In this document: positions 22,849 to 36,124 of the stretch, one piece after another
How positions within the stretch are numbered: position 1 is the first letter of the stretch
Layout: each line of letters begins with the position of its first letter
From: Antilocapra americana
Taxonomy: Eukaryota; Chordata; Mammalia; Artiodactyla; Antilocapridae
Direction: 5' to 3'
DNA: 64,000 nt
Assembly: GCA_007570785.1 (NCBI GenBank)
Contig: ML662465.1
Location: 4,785,902-4,849,901 of the forward strand
Program-made: the position numbers and the translations under genes
Notes under the pieces: model-generated
The model's input: only the letters and a program-made list of their open reading frames with translations
The model's database searches: none
What the model was told of the DNA's origin: nothing

Positions 22849-23775
22849 CACATAGAAATCCAGCCATGTGTCAAAAAAGCTGGCAGACCACAAAGGGAGG
22901 CATAAGGGTTAATCAATTATTTTTGAACTATCGTAGGACTTTCTCACCCTGATGCTACTTCACCCTCTCAACGTCTCTAATGAGAGACAGAATTATCACT
23001 TCTGTTCTTAGTGTCCAAGGCATATGAGATTTGCAAAAAGGTCACTTACAAGTTAGTGGCAGAGTGGGGACAGTCAGCCAGAACTGCCAACACCCAGCCC
23101 CTGGTTCTTAGGGGGTTTTTTTTTTTTTATAGAAAACAAGCCTAAAAATAGCATCTGTCTTTGCTGCACGTTGAAGAGAACCAAAACACTTGTTTTTAAA
23201 AATTATTTTTAAAACTAGCAGATGGCATCGGCCACAGAGAGAGAAGTGAGGGAGCGATTTCAGGAGCTTGCTTTCTGCTTGAAAGAATTCAACTTGCCCC
23301 CCTACCCCCACCCCACCAAACTCAGGGAGAGAGCTCCAGGGTGGATAATTCCGTGTTCTGCGGTCTGTTTCTACCTCAAACTGTATGTGGGGCCACCCTG
23401 AGATCAGTTGTCTCTGAACTGTACCAAGTGTGATGTTGGCACACCGGCGCTTCAGCTATTAAACGTTATGGCTGGCATCTTGCTGTCCTTTCATTTTCTG
23501 AGCAAATACTTAATGATTCCCACTCTTTGCCAGGCTCTTCTACTGCCAGAAATGCTGCTGTGAATGATCCGCAGTGCCCGACAGTAAGGATTCCCCAGGC
23601 AAGTGGGGAGACCAGATAAACTTCCAAATGGCAACGTTTCCTAAAATGGGGAGGGAGATAATTTTAGGTGGGCTATGGATGCATATGGTTTTACCTTTAT
23701 AGTTCTGTGTTTATTTTGATGCGTACTGTGAAAAAAATATCACTAGCACTTGAAGCCCCTGATTTTACAGCTACT

Positions 23776-23990
23776 GATGTGAAGAGCCGACTCACTGGGA
23801 AAGACCCTGATGCTGGGAAAGACTGAGGGCAGAAGGAGAAGGGGGTGACAGAGGATGAGATGGCTGGATGACAGCATTGACTCAATGGACATGGGTTTGA
23901 GCAAACTCCAGGAGATGGTGAAGGACAGGGAGGACTGGGGTGTGCAGTCTATGGGGTCCCAAAGAATCAGACATGACTGAACAACAACAA
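23776..23990 (+). mobile_element. BovB LINE 3' fragment
   Basis: 'gaagagccgactcactggga', 'aagaccctgatgctgggaaa', 'gaggatgagatggctggatg', 'caaactccaggagatggtga' and a CAACAA end match the BovB 3' terminus. A weak duplication of 'tactg..gatg' surrounds it. Confidence 0.87.
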
Positions 23991-24724
23991 TACTGCTGAT
24001 GAAAGAGAGTAGAATGTTTGGAGTTGCAAAAGAGGAGATTCGAGGAAGGCAGAGTGGAGCCATCCACCCAAATTTCAGTCTTCTCACTTTAAGATCTGTA
24101 CCCAGTGTATGATCTAAATCGTTTACTAAAATTTACTTATTTAAAAATATTTTTTTCATTAACTCATCTTTTTTTTAACTTAAACACAGTTACTTAAAAA
24201 TTTGAAAACTTCATATCAAATTCACAAATGGAGATTCATTGTTTCCTCTGTAAAAAAAAATAAATGCCTATCTGGACTCTGTTGACTCTACACTATAACC
24301 AGTCTGCCTTTGGTGCATCAATTCCCTAAATGCCTAATTTTAAAAACAAATGTCCCTGTACCACCAAGTTCATCTCCCACTCCAGAGCAAGGAAGGTTAA
24401 AATTTGGAAAACACTGCCCAAGGGCAAGCTAGAGCCCATCTTGAGCAAGGAAGTGAACTTTTTAGAACTTTTACTGAGCATTTATTTTTGTAAGTCACAG
24501 TGTTAGGAGTTAAAGGAACAAAACTGATAAGATGCAGGTCTTGCCTTCAGAGAATTCAGAATCTTGGATAAGACAAATACATGACTAACTCAAGCCATCA
24601 TCTAAAGCAGGATATGTTCAGAGAAACTGTACGACAGGTACAGAGAATGAGCTCTGGGGACTTCAGCTCATGAAATGGCCTTCAGCCAACACCTCCAATT
24701 CTAACGTAATTATTCCCTCCCATA

Positions 24725-24927
24725 GATAGTCTGCTTGGTTGTGTCTGACTCTTTGTGATCCAATGGGCTGTATCCCCCCAGGCCCCTCTGTCTATGGAAT
24801 TCTCCAGGCAAGAAAACCAGAATTGGTAGCCATTCCCTTCTTCAAGGGATCTGCCCAACTCAGGGATCAAACCTGTGTATCCTGCATTGCAGGCAGATTC
24901 TTTACCATCTGAGCCACCAGTGAAGCC
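24725..24927 (-). mobile_element. Bov-tA SINE
   Basis: Reverse copy: 'ttggttgtgtctgactcttt', 'gtgatccaatgggctgtatc', 'cagggatcaaacctgtgtat', 'cctgcattgcaggcagattc', 'tttaccatctgagccaccag'. Confidence 0.9.
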
Positions 24928-25582
24928 CATTCCCCACCCCTACCCCTCCATAATGCCCTAAAATTTGACTTTGTTCTCCCACTGTTCCTATAAAATTATT
25001 CCAAGGTTTTAAAGATCTTTCTCCTAGTCACGTGCAGTGGGTTTGGATCAGGACCTATCTGCTGGCCTTTCCTACGTGGACATTAGAAACTATGTATTGA
25101 GTCTGGACTCCAAGTCCAGCTTGGCTGTTGCTACTTGTTCTGTTTTCCAAAGAGGACTTGTCACAGCTCAAAACATCAACTCTCATGGCTCCAGGCTGAT
25201 GAATCTTGACTTCAGTTTCTACCCTCTCCCTTTCTCCTGAGCTCCAGTCAGCTCCAGCTGGCTACAGGACGTTTCTACGTGGGTGTTCCACTGTCAACTC
25301 CAATTAAAGGCTCTGAAAGGCAAGCTCACCATCTTTCCCCTCAAACTAGCCAGTCTGCTCAACTTTCAAAGTGTTCCTCCCTAATTGTCCTCGTTATTGT
25401 GGTGATTTTTCATTTACACACTGCCCTTGTCCCTGAAGCGTGAAACGACTTCAGTTAATTTTAAATTTCCTTTCCCCATGACCTCTCATGTTCAATCAGT
25501 AAATAAATTAAATATCTGTCTGTCACTGTGGCGCGCAAAATGGTTGGATAGCATTTCTCAAATTTGGAGTATGAGTATGAGG

Positions 25583-25729
25583 ATAATGACTGGGGACTTC
25601 CATGGTAGTCCAGTGGTTAGGACTCCATTCTCCCAATGCAGGGGGCCTGGTGGGTAAATTGGATACCACATGTCATAATGAAGGCCCAGGGCGGCCAAAT
25701 AAAAAATAAACAAATAAAATAATTGCTGG
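25583..25729 (+). mobile_element. CHR-type tRNA-Glu SINE, short
   Basis: 'gggacttccatggtagtcca', 'gtggttaggactccattctc', 'aatgcagggggcctggtggg', then 'gggcggccaaataaaaaata'. Flanks ATAATGACTGG and ATAATTGCTGG may be an 11-bp TSD with two mismatches. Confidence 0.8.
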
Positions 25730-26397
25730 ACTGCATGTGCAGAATTCACCAGGGGGGTTATAGAAAGGGCAGGGCATTTAAAGAGATAATAACTGTTTCT
25801 CTAAGTCAGCTGAAAGTAGGATGTGACACGATGCCCATGTGACTGCCAGGAGGATGGACACCTGCCACTTTTAATAAAGTACCCCGGACAGAGAAAATCA
25901 GCAACATGGGCAATTCTATGCGTGTACCCTCTCTAAGGTGAGTGCAGTGTTAATCTATTTAACGATCTTTAATGATTTTCCAAGCTGGTCAGTGAATCAA
26001 TCCTGTCTGTAAACTGTTCCTTACTGCAGAGATCCATCTGTTTCTCCTAAGAAGCTGTGCAGTTAAGGGCTCTAGTGTGGCATGAGCTTGTCTTGAGTGC
26101 AAGTCCTAGGGATCCTGCTTATTCTGAGGTCTTGCATTAGTTACTTAAATTTCCTCTGCCTCCTTGAAGGGACAGGAACAGCTTCTCCTCCAGAGTTTGC
26201 AAAGATGTAACAGATGATGCATACGGAGTCCATGCAAACTGGTGGAGCCTCATTCATATGAGGGTGTGACACATTATTTCCTCTGTATTCTGTAGCCTAA
26301 GAATCACTATCAGAATCATGCAATCTGATGCTCCTCTAACTGTATTTTCAGCTTTCTAAGCTTTGCCCTTCCACATAGAAAGCAAAGTTCTCAACTT

Positions 26398-26452
26398 CAG
26401 TTCAGTCGCTCAGTTGTGTTCAACTCTTAGCGACCCCATGGACTGGGGCTAG
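26398..26452 (-). mobile_element. Bov-tA/BOV-A2 SINE fragment
   Basis: Only the 'cagttcagtcgctcagttgt' and 'gcgaccccatggactgg' part of a reverse SINE is left. Confidence 0.7.
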
Positions 26453-27689
26453 AGCCATCTCTCTGCTTCCTTGGAATTCTATGGACCTTTGATTACTGAA
26501 TGAATACACAACGGTCACCATCAAGAGGGTAGGGAGAAGAAGGTTGTGTCCACTCCTACCCACCCCAGCTCTGGGTGCCTGGGTTGCATTCCTGGGTCCT
26601 CTTCTGCACTCAAGATTCTTGGATGGCTTTAGTTGCCTAAGGCCCAGACACCTATTCCTCCAGCTTCCTCTCCTTGGAGACACTGTTAGCAGCAGGCTAT
26701 GTCCCACTCTAACCCAACTGATCTCCTTGGACTCAAGATGTTGTCTCCCATCTGACAAGAGCACCAATTATTCCTTCCCTGTAGATACAACTCCTTTTTA
26801 AAGTTTCCTACTGAACTAGTAGTCAATTACTAGGTGATTGCACTAGGAATAAAACAACTGACCTATGCTGAACCAATGATTCTCTTTCCTGAGTAGGAAC
26901 TGGAATGTGGGGAATTTGGAGGGTAGGCAAACAAGGGGTTAGGGAAGCCATGTTACCATAAGCAGGGAAAAACAAAGAAAGCATGGAGAAAGCAACAGAG
27001 AATTAGTCTAGAGAGCCTTGAAGTTACAGATTTTAGATCTTCATGAGGCTCAGGCATTGCCTTTCGGTCGTTTCTTTCCAATATTTTCTTTTTTAACAGC
27101 TAATTTGAAAGAAGGGTGTTCTATTTCTTGCAACTCAACCATAGAGACTACTGCCAAGAGCTTCCTACAGCAACACCCTTACATTAAACCATATCCTTGG
27201 ATACCGCTGCCAACCCAAACTTGACCCCGAATTACAAGGACCCCTTAGGGTCCCCCAAGGACTCTTCGTGCTCAATGGACATGTCATCAGGGGCCAGCTC
27301 TACAAGCGGAATCATTCTTATCCCCTTCCTTGTCCCTTTTTGCATTCTGGGTTGACGTCCCTCCCAGCATGCCTTGCAACTGAGTTCTTGCTGGGCCACG
27401 ACAGCAAATTTGGGGAGGAAGTAACTTCTGTCCTTCAGTGACTCATGAAATCTAATTCTATTTAAAAAAAAAAAAAGAAGTGCATATGTTCAATTGAAAA
27501 GAAAACATTTAAAATAGATGTTTTGCTAAGGAGACTCAACTGCCTGTGCCCACTGGCAGTTGGGAAATTGCATGAATGTGCTGGGCTGACAACTGTCCCT
27601 GGGAAACATTACAAAAAGGCTGGAGGAAATGCAATCCTTTTGTGCCCAGGCAGCCAGGCGCCCCTACAGCACAGCTCAAAGGGGTAGCC

Positions 27690-27840
27690 TCATTTATTAT
27701 TTGTTCTGCACTTTGTATACCATCTCTTTTAATTTTCACTTATTATGTCACTTTAAAGACGATGAAACTAATATCCAGATCGGTTAAGTGAATTTCTGGA
27801 GGTCACACAGCCAGGAATCTCAGACCTAAACTTATTTGAC
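27690..27840 (+). repeat. MIR SINE remnant
   Basis: 'agacgatgaaactaatatcc', 'ggttaagtgaatttctggag' and 'gtcacacagccaggaatctc' match the MIR core in sense orientation. Confidence 0.6.
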
Positions 27841-27965
27841 TGAGAAGCTTCTACTTATCCCTTTGTACATCTAGAAAAATTGGCCTCAACCCCATTCTCC
27901 TAAAACCAGTTCCTCTAAAGAGCAACTCATAATTCAACCCCCTTCTGATGGCTTTTGTATCTGTG

Positions 27966-28226
27966 TGTTGATACTGAAGCTGAAATTCCAACACTGTGGC
28001 CACCTGACCCAAAGAGCTGACTCATTGGAAAAGACCCTGGTGCTGGGAAAGAATGAAGGCAGGAGGGGAAGAGGAAGACAGAGGATGAGATGGTGGGATG
28101 GCATCACTGACTCAAGGGACAAGAGTTTGAGCAAGCTCCAGGAGATAGTGAAGAACTGGGAAGCCTGGCATGCTGCAGTCCATGGGATTGCAAAGATCTG
28201 GACATGACTTAGCAATTGAACAACAA
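27966..28226 (+). mobile_element. BovB LINE 3' fragment
   Basis: 'actgaagctgaaattccaac', 'actgtggccacctgacccaa', 'gagctgactcattggaaaag', 'gggcatcactgactcaaggg'-type body and an 'agcaattgaacaacaa' end. About 260 bp of BovB 3' terminus. Confidence 0.87.
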
Positions 28227-28804
28227 TTTCAGTATTAACTTTTGCCATCTTGTGGTACATGCAACACTTTTAAGGTATTTTATCACACTCTCCTGAAATA
28301 ATATAAATTCAAAATGAAGACAATTACCTACAGGCCCCTCCCTAAATCAAATTAATGTTTTGATTTGTCTATATCTCTGATTCTTTTCCATGTGCAAATC
28401 TAATTTTAACACATTTAGAACAATCTCTTAAATAGAATTTGATATCTTACATTTTCTGTTAAATTGAGCCATGCATATTTTTCAAGGATTTAAAAAATCC
28501 GTTTGTCTAAGAATACTTCTGATGTAACTTTGCTTTTCTAAACAAGCTTTTTGAAATTAAATTTGCATCATTTTAAGGATGACAAAAACTGTTTCGTCCA
28601 TTGGTGGGGTGTCTTTTTCCCTTTTATCTATTCTGACCGCCGTTAAGGTTCTTTTCCTTTTATTAAGAATCTTTTATCTTCCAAATTCTAAGTCTGTAGC
28701 AAGAAAAACATATCAAGTCTGCAGCATGATATACTAGATCTGTCATTTTTTTTTTAAAAGGTAGCTGATTCATAAAGGAATTCTGGGTCACAAGATACAA
28801 AATG

Positions 28805-29215
28805 ACACTTCACTCGGGCTACACTGGCCTGGTTGCTGCTCCTCAAACACACCGAGCATGTCCCTGCCTGGGGTGTTTACACTCATTCTTCCTGCTGTCT
28901 AGAACACTTTGCCCCAAGATATCCACATGCCTCGCTCCCTCATTTGCTCTGGTCTCTGCTCAAATGTCATCTTTATCAGAAACACCACCCTGATCATCCA
29001 ATCAAAAATAGCATCTCTGTCTTCATCCATCATCTCTCACCCCCTTATTTTGTGTTATTATTGTTTATTATCTGTCTCCCCTACTCAAATGTAAATTCCA
29101 AAGGAACAGGGGACTTATATCTCTTCTGTTCATGGATGCACCCTCCCAATGGTGCAGCTGGGTCCTGACACATTTATGTCAACAAATAAATACTTGTTGA
29201 CAGAATCGATAAGCA
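28805..29215 (+). repeat. L2 LINE 3' end remnant
   Basis: The order 'agaacactttgccccaagat', 'ctctgctcaaatgtcatctt', 'aaacaccaccctgatcatcc', 'tgtctcccctactcaaatgt' and 'caaataaatacttgttgaca' follows the L2 3' consensus closely over 400 bp. Confidence 0.8.
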
Positions 29216-29564
29216 TTAGTACCGTCTGCAGACTGGCAGTAATGATCTAACTTTCAGGGATGCTGGCTTTAGGGATATTGTCTACTCCAGCTCAGGCTCC
29301 ACCTCCAGAGCACTATCCTGGGGTCAGGGGAGATGTAATTCCAGAAAGTGATGATGACCACCTTCCTGGGCTTTCCTACTCACCTGAGCTGGGCAAACAG
29401 CTGTCTCATCTTTCTGCAGGGTAAATCTGAAAATCACTCCAATCATAAAGTCTTTCCAATCATCATAACATCCTTGTGAGACAAGGGGGTGATGCTTTCC
29501 TAGTGAAACGAACACCTGAAGGGGCATTAGGTCACCTGTCATTCACGGACAGTGTCAAAAATCA

Positions 29565-29757
29565 AAGTGTTAGTCACTCAGTCATGTCTGACTCCCTGTG
29601 ACCCCATGGATGGAAGCCCGCCAGGCTCCTCTGTCCATGGAAGAATACTGGAGTGGGTTGCCATTCCCTTCTCCAGGGGATCTTCCCGACCCAGGGATCA
29701 AACCCAGGTCTTCTGCATTGCAGGCAGATTCTTTACCCTCTGAGCCACCAGGGAAAC
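29565..29757 (-). mobile_element. Bov-tA SINE
   Basis: Reverse copy with the 'aaagtgttagtcactcagtc' head, 'ggctcctctgtccatggaag', 'cagggatcaaacccaggtct' and 'ttaccctctgagccaccagg'. A short deletion removes the usual 'ggattctccaggc' part. Confidence 0.92.
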
Positions 29758-30689
29758 TAGTGTTTCTTACAGTGTAGCCTGAGCCATTGCAGATTTCTGA
29801 GGGTTGGCTTCCTTTGAGGAAGTATGAACAGTAGTATGTGCTTAGGGTGCCTTTGTTAAAATCAGACATGATCATGACAGTGAAGGTAATTTATAAGCTA
29901 GAAAAAGGAATCTGGACATAAGACAGAAGCAAGCTAGCAAGGCTTCAAGGTTGAGGGTTCTAGAATCTTACAGAGCAAATCCCAGCCCCGCCCCAGCCCC
30001 TTTTCACAGACGAGGGCACTGTGAATGGCAACTGGGAATTGCCAGTCCCCTGCTCTTGTGTGGCATTGCTCAAGTGACTTCTCAGAATATCAGCGCCCTT
30101 ATCTCCACAGTGGGGGCAGTTCCAGGGCTCACCCAGGGTGGTGTCAGGAGCGTAAAATAAGAGGTTATCTGTAGAGTATTGAGCACAGAGCTTGACACTC
30201 ACTGACATGCTAACACCAGCTGCTGCTTTTTATTGTTTTTATCTGTTAAGGCCATTTTGGTAGCAACTCAACATAACCTATCAGAAAAAACTTGGGTTCT
30301 GGAATCAGCAGTACTATGTCAAGGGCAAACTACCCTCCACATCCCAGATCCTCAATCCTTTCACCTGCAAGGTGGATAAATCCTTTCACTGCAAGGTTCT
30401 TTGTGAGGCTAGAATGAAGCAGAGTATTCACAGGCCCACACGATGGCATGCTCAGATGGAGAGTTAGGTCCACTCCAAGGGTGGGAAAGCTGAGGGAGGC
30501 AGCAGGGGTGGTAGTTTATGGAGCAGGTGAGAGATGTGGTCAGGCCCCTGCTGGAGCCCAGAAACAGGCTGGCTGCTGGCAGTTCCACCCCAGGCGAGTC
30601 AGATGAAGTGAGAATCGACGAACACACACTCAGAAGACCTCACCGTGTAGTGATGAAGTGTAAAGCCCTTTGGAGCCTGGCTGCCTGGC

Positions 30690-30790
30690 TTCCAATCTTG
30701 ACCCTGAAATGTACGAGCTGAATGGATGGCTTCAATGCCCTTGTCTGTGAAATGGGGGTGATGCTGGGACCCCTCCAGGGGCCATCACCT
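30690..30790 (-). repeat. MIR SINE remnant
   Basis: 'tcttgaccctgaaatgtacg' and 'cttgtctgtgaaatgggggt' resemble reverse MIR. Weak and short. Confidence 0.4.
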
Positions 30791-30840
30791 GGATGGTGAT
30801 GTGTCCATCACATGGCTCGACATGTCTCACATATTGTAGG

Positions 30841-31074
30841 CATTATTCTTGTTGTTTAGTCTCTAGGTCATGTCCAACATTTCTAAGACCCCACAGACTG
30901 AAGCCTGCAAAACCCCTCTGTCCATGGGATTTCCCAAGCAAGAATACTGGACTGGGCTGCCATTTCCTTCTCCAGGGGATCTTCCCAGCCCAAGGATAGA
31001 GCTTGAGTCTCCTGCTTGGCAGGAAAAAAATTTTTTTAACCACTGAGCCACCAGGTAAGCCCTATCACATTATT
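30841..31074 (-). mobile_element. Bov-tA-type SINE with 7-bp TSD
   Basis: Body 30848-31067: 'gtttagtctctaggtcatgt', 'aatactggactgggctgcca', 'tctccaggggatcttcccag', 'ccactgagccaccaggtaag'. CATTATT flanks both ends (30841-30847, 31068-31074). It contains an internal A/T expansion near 31024-31037. Confidence 0.87.
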
Positions 31075-33051
31075 AAATCTCTGAGATAAGTTTATGTAAA
31101 CTTAAAATATAAGTGCTTAGCCAAAGGAAAAAGTAAACAAAAACATTTCAGTGGGGGCCTTTCACTCAACAAGCATCTACTGTGGAGTGGATGTGAGATG
31201 GGAAGGGTCTTGGCTCTCCTCTCAGCTGACCCTGCTCAGCTCCCAAGGGCCTCACGCTCAGCTGGCAGGAAGTGCATCTCCCTGAGCCAGGCATAACTCT
31301 GCTACTTAAAGTTACAGGTTTTGTTTGTTTTGTTTTTTTAAATTTTGGCCACCACAGGAGGCATGTAAGGAGTTACATTTTTTTTCCTGCAAACAATACA
31401 GACGGGATAATGATTTTATCTAATCCTCACCAACCAGAAAGCAATCAGTTCCATCACCAGCCTTGCTGGATGGGGCCAGTCTTCAAGAGGAGGCCTTTCT
31501 CCCCACACAAGACTTGAATCCACTCACTCTCTCTTCTCTGGCAGATGATGGCTCATGGAGGGGACCCAGGATGTTGCACCATTTCCATGCACACCCAGGT
31601 CCTACTCCCCAGTTCCAGAAAGCATACTGAAATTCAAGACTCAACATTAAAAGAAGAGCCTCAAATTGACTCTATCATGTTTAAAACAGTAAATTACAAA
31701 TGAAGATACTTTCCTTAATGAGTACTGGTCACCAATGACCAGTTTCCCCCAATCTCAACATATCTAACTGAAATGGAAAACTGCTACTCTAAGACAGCCC
31801 AGCCTCCTCCTTGAGAACAAGATCTTCTCAGTCTCTTTACCACTGAAACTGTCCTTCATCTGGTGATCTCCTCGAGTCAATTTAGGAACTGTCAATGGAA
31901 AAAAGAGAAGACGTGGGAACGAGGGAGTCCTGAGGTCTAAGCGCCTAGTCGGGACTTGAATACCTCTAGGCTTTAACTCCCCGAGGTAACATTAGAGATT
32001 TGGACTTGTAAGATGTATGCCCTTCTCCATCTCCGCCAAGTCTCATGTGATGTGAATTGTTGCTCACTTAACATTTTTCTTTACAAAGACTCTATTGTTT
32101 CACTCAAAAATTTTATTTTAAAAGCAAACGTTAGTCACCTTTGGGGCATAACACTGAACCAATTCATGAAAACTGTCAGGTAACAGCAAAGTCTCATTTA
32201 TCTATCCTGATTTCTAGATGAACTATATCACCAGGGGACAAAGAAACAGGTGAGGGAAGTCTCTCTTTATAAAAGCATCCAACTAATAAAGAAAAAGAAA
32301 CTATAGAATTAAGAAATCACCATCTCACAGTCCTTTATGAATTCACGGACCCAGACACAGAGCATCTCTGGTTGCCAACATACAAAAAGAGAGGCAACTG
32401 GACATTATGTGCCTTTGGATTAAAAAAAAAAAAAAAAAAAAAAACATCAAAATACCAGCCACCTATGGTCTTACCCAAGGGATCAAACTTGAGTCTGGCC
32501 AAGCTGCTAGGTCCAGATACCAATTTTCAAAACACAGAGGACAGAGGAAACAGATAAAGAGGCCCCCAGACAGCAATCAGCAAAATTTGGACTGTGAAAA
32601 TGTTGTGGATCAGACAACCCAGGCTCTTTAGCAGGTAAAAGAAAGGATGGAAGGAATGGAGAAGGAAATCATTATATTAAAGGCACACCAGATTTCTACA
32701 AATGGGAAAGAGTAAATTGTCTTATCAAGGGATGATAAAACTTAAGTGATAAAACTATAGAGACAGGGAAGGAAGTCAAGCTACCATTTTCGGGGAGATG
32801 GAGCTTAGGACACAGAGAAGCTTCTAGAGTGGCTGCCAAAGTTCTTTCTTGACCTAGATGGTGGTATAAGGAGCTTAACTCTGTAAAAACTCATTATTAA
32901 AACACTAATTGTGTGCGGTTTCTTTATATTTGTCTTATAATATCTCAAAATTTAAAAATTAAAAGACTCTATAGTGCTGCCTTAAATGAACGAAATCTGT
33001 AAAACATACATAAAATGAAAGCAAAACAATGACTTAGAAACTGCTATTTAG

Positions 33052-33216
33052 GGAGTGACCCAGTGGCTAAGACTCCATCCCCCTAAAGCAAGGAGTCCCA
33101 AGTTCGATCCCTGGTCAGGGAACTAGATCCCACATGCCATAACTAAGAGTTCCATGCTGCAACTAAAGATCCTGCATGTTTCAATAAAGACCCAGCACAG
33201 CCTAAATAAATATTTA
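33052..33216 (+). mobile_element. CHR-type tRNA-Glu SINE
   Basis: 'agtggctaagactccatccc', 'aagttcgatccctggtcagg', 'gaactagatcccacatgcca', 'taactaagagttccatgctg', 'aataaagacccagcacagcc' and an A-rich tail. Confidence 0.88.
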
Positions 33217-33282
33217 AAAAGAAATTTATACTATGGCTGATTCATGTTGACTACAGCCAAATAAACATTAAAAAAGGAAACT

Positions 33283-33362
33283 GTATACTTACGACTGATT
33301 CATTGATAAAGGGCAGAAACGAACACAATATTGTAAAGTAATTATCCCTTAATTAAAAATAG
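33283..33362 (+). mobile_element. Ruminant L1 3' end fragment
   Basis: 'cgactgattcattgataaag' and 'cacaatattgtaaagtaatt' followed by 'atcccttaattaaaaatagg' is the very end of a ruminant L1 3' UTR. Confidence 0.65.
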
Positions 33363-34080
33363 GTAAGTAGAAAGAAACTGCTATTTGTCAAAGCTCAGAA
33401 CCTGACTCCTGCTCCTCTCCCTCTTTGTGAAAAAAGGCAAGTGTTAGAAAGATGTTAATGGCCATGCTAGCACCAAACAGAAACATTCTCCTCGAGGTAC
33501 TCAGAGAATGTACAGCGAACCTAAAAAGAACACAATTTAAAATTCGTGCAGCACCCAAAATCGCCCTTCAAACTGCCTAGCACCACACTGCACGGTGGTA
33601 CATGCTTCACACTTGGGCAAACAGGACTTCGGCTCCTTGTCCTGCCCGCAGTGGAATGAAAATCTTCTAATAGCCCATTGTCACCAGCAGACCCTTGAAA
33701 GAGGCTGGTGGGTCAAAGTCCCTAAAAGAAATACTACACACATTTGCCAAGAAAGTTCCCTCTCTTAATGACCTGTGGCAGGGAGACTGGGATTTGGGGA
33801 AAGGCCTCCAGCAGAAAAACCATCCCTTCACCCAAAATGCAGATGCCACAGGGGCATTAGAGAACAACCTAGGGACCCCTTGACTTCAGATTCTGCTATC
33901 ACAGCACCGATACATTGGTAATATCCCCATGTCTGTCACCTTTGCTTTAAGAGGAGAAAACAGGACCTAGCGTCTCAAAAAGAGGACCTAGCTTCCTCAG
34001 CTCTATACCTCAGTACCAGTCCAGGCCAAGGTCGATGTTAAATGTCTGTGAAGTGGATAACCAACATTTATGAGTGTCTG

Positions 34081-34291
34081 GGGGCTTCCCAGGTGGTGCA
34101 AAAGTAAAGAATCTGCCTGCCAATGCAGGAGACGTGGTTCGATCCCTGGGTCAGGAAGATCCCCTGGAGTAGGAGGTGACAACCCACTCCAGTATTCTTG
34201 CCTGGGAAATCCCATGAACAGAGGAGCCTGGCGGGCTACAGTCCATGGGGTCGCAAAAGAGTCAGACATGACTGAGCAACTGAGCAGAGCA
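34081..34291 (+). mobile_element. Bov-A SINE
   Basis: 'gggcttcccaggtggtgcaa', 'gaatctgcctgccaatgcag', 'gatccctgggtcaggaagat', 'acccactccagtattcttgc', 'gtcgcaaaagagtcagacat'. A short GAGTGT repeat flanks it. The right flank starts a MIR. Confidence 0.9.
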
Positions 34292-34299
34292 CAAGAGTG

Positions 34300-34510
34300 T
34301 TTACAGGTAACAAGCACCGTGTTAAGCACTTCTCAGGTGTAATCTCCTTTCCTCCTCATAGCAACCTTGGATGCAGCTACTATTATCCCTTTTACATATG
34401 AAGAGACGGGGGGGGGGGGGTTGCATAATTTTCTCAAGGGCACTCAGCCAGAAAATGACAAAGCTGAAACATGAACCCAAGTCCCTCTGACCCCAACAGG
34501 TATCAAGAAA
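34300..34510 (+). repeat. MIR SINE remnant with a G13 run
   Basis: 'caccgtgttaagcacttctc', 'attatcccttttacatatga', 'tctcaagggcactcagccag', 'gaacccaagtccctctgacc' follow MIR. A run of 13 G at 34408-34420 replaces part of the core. Confidence 0.7.
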
Positions 34511-35625
34511 CTCTCACAACAAGGAAGGAGTAGGTTCTGACTCTGCCCCTCTCACCACAGGTAGTTTTACACATAAGGTACAGCCCGCACTGAGAAAACC
34601 CACCCCAAACCCAGTTCCGGGTCTTTCTAGGCTGGCGGGGGACTCAGTTGAACTTAGCAAAGCACAAGACTTGGGGATGCTGGAGGAGAAAAGAAACTTT
34701 AAAGCACAGAGAATTTGCAATAGCATCCCATCATGCACAGGAGTTGGGTTCTAAAATCAGAATGGAGGGAGCAAACTGGAGCAAGTCAAAATAATCTTGA
34801 ACACGCGCTTAAAGCGTCTTTAAGACTCTAGGCCTTTGGCCCTGAGAAGCTTCCAAAGCAAGAATTAACTCTGGATCTCTTTGCCTTTGGGCTCTGCCCT
34901 GCCTTCCTTCCCCTCCTCCCGCCCCCTCCACACACACAGTGTCTGGTACCTGGGAAAGGCTCACAGATGAGGCAGATGGCTGAGAAAGCTAGGTCCTATT
35001 TCTGAGAAGGTCGTGCTCTTAAAGCAAAGGAGACAGACAGAGGCAGAGTTACCAGTCGATGCAACGGGGGCTGTGACAGCAGAGCCCGGTGAGGTGAATG
35101 GGGCCCCAGACTGCGGTCTGATGGCGACAAGCACCCCCTTAGGGACGGAGACCCAGGTCTAGTGTGCACAGCGGAAGGTAAGCGGTCGTTTGAAGGACGT
35201 CTCTCATTCTCACAGATGGAAGTAGAACCACCGCAAATAGCAGATAGTCCACAGATTCCATCCTCTTCTTAGGAGCCTGGCTCTGAGCTCACCAGCCCTT
35301 GCCTAGGCTGTGCCCCCTGCCCGCGAGTCCTATGAGGGCCATGCAACCTGCAGCGTGGAATCAAGCATTTATCTGAAGGGTCCGGAGGCCTGACTGGGAC
35401 CCTGGAGGGGCACCCGTGAGGACCTCTGCGCTCATCCCCCTCTGTAACTGCTGCTAGAACATCTCAGACTGTGGGACTGAAAGTCCTGAGTTCCTGTCCC
35501 CAAGTCACCTCTTGCTGCCAGAGAGGGCCCTGCTTAGTTGGTTATAAAACCAATTGCCTGAGTCCCTTTATCTTTGTTGAAACAGCATCTGCCTCAGGGG
35601 AGAGCACTTCTCAGCGGCAACCTCA

Positions 35626-36018
<393 letters not shown>

Positions 36019-36124
36019 TCATTCAGATCCGTTCCAAGTGGATGCTGATATGATACACAAAGTTTCCCACGGACCTTGAACCTTGAATGGCTGAACCCAA
36101 CCGAAAAGAGGGTGGTTCCAAGAC

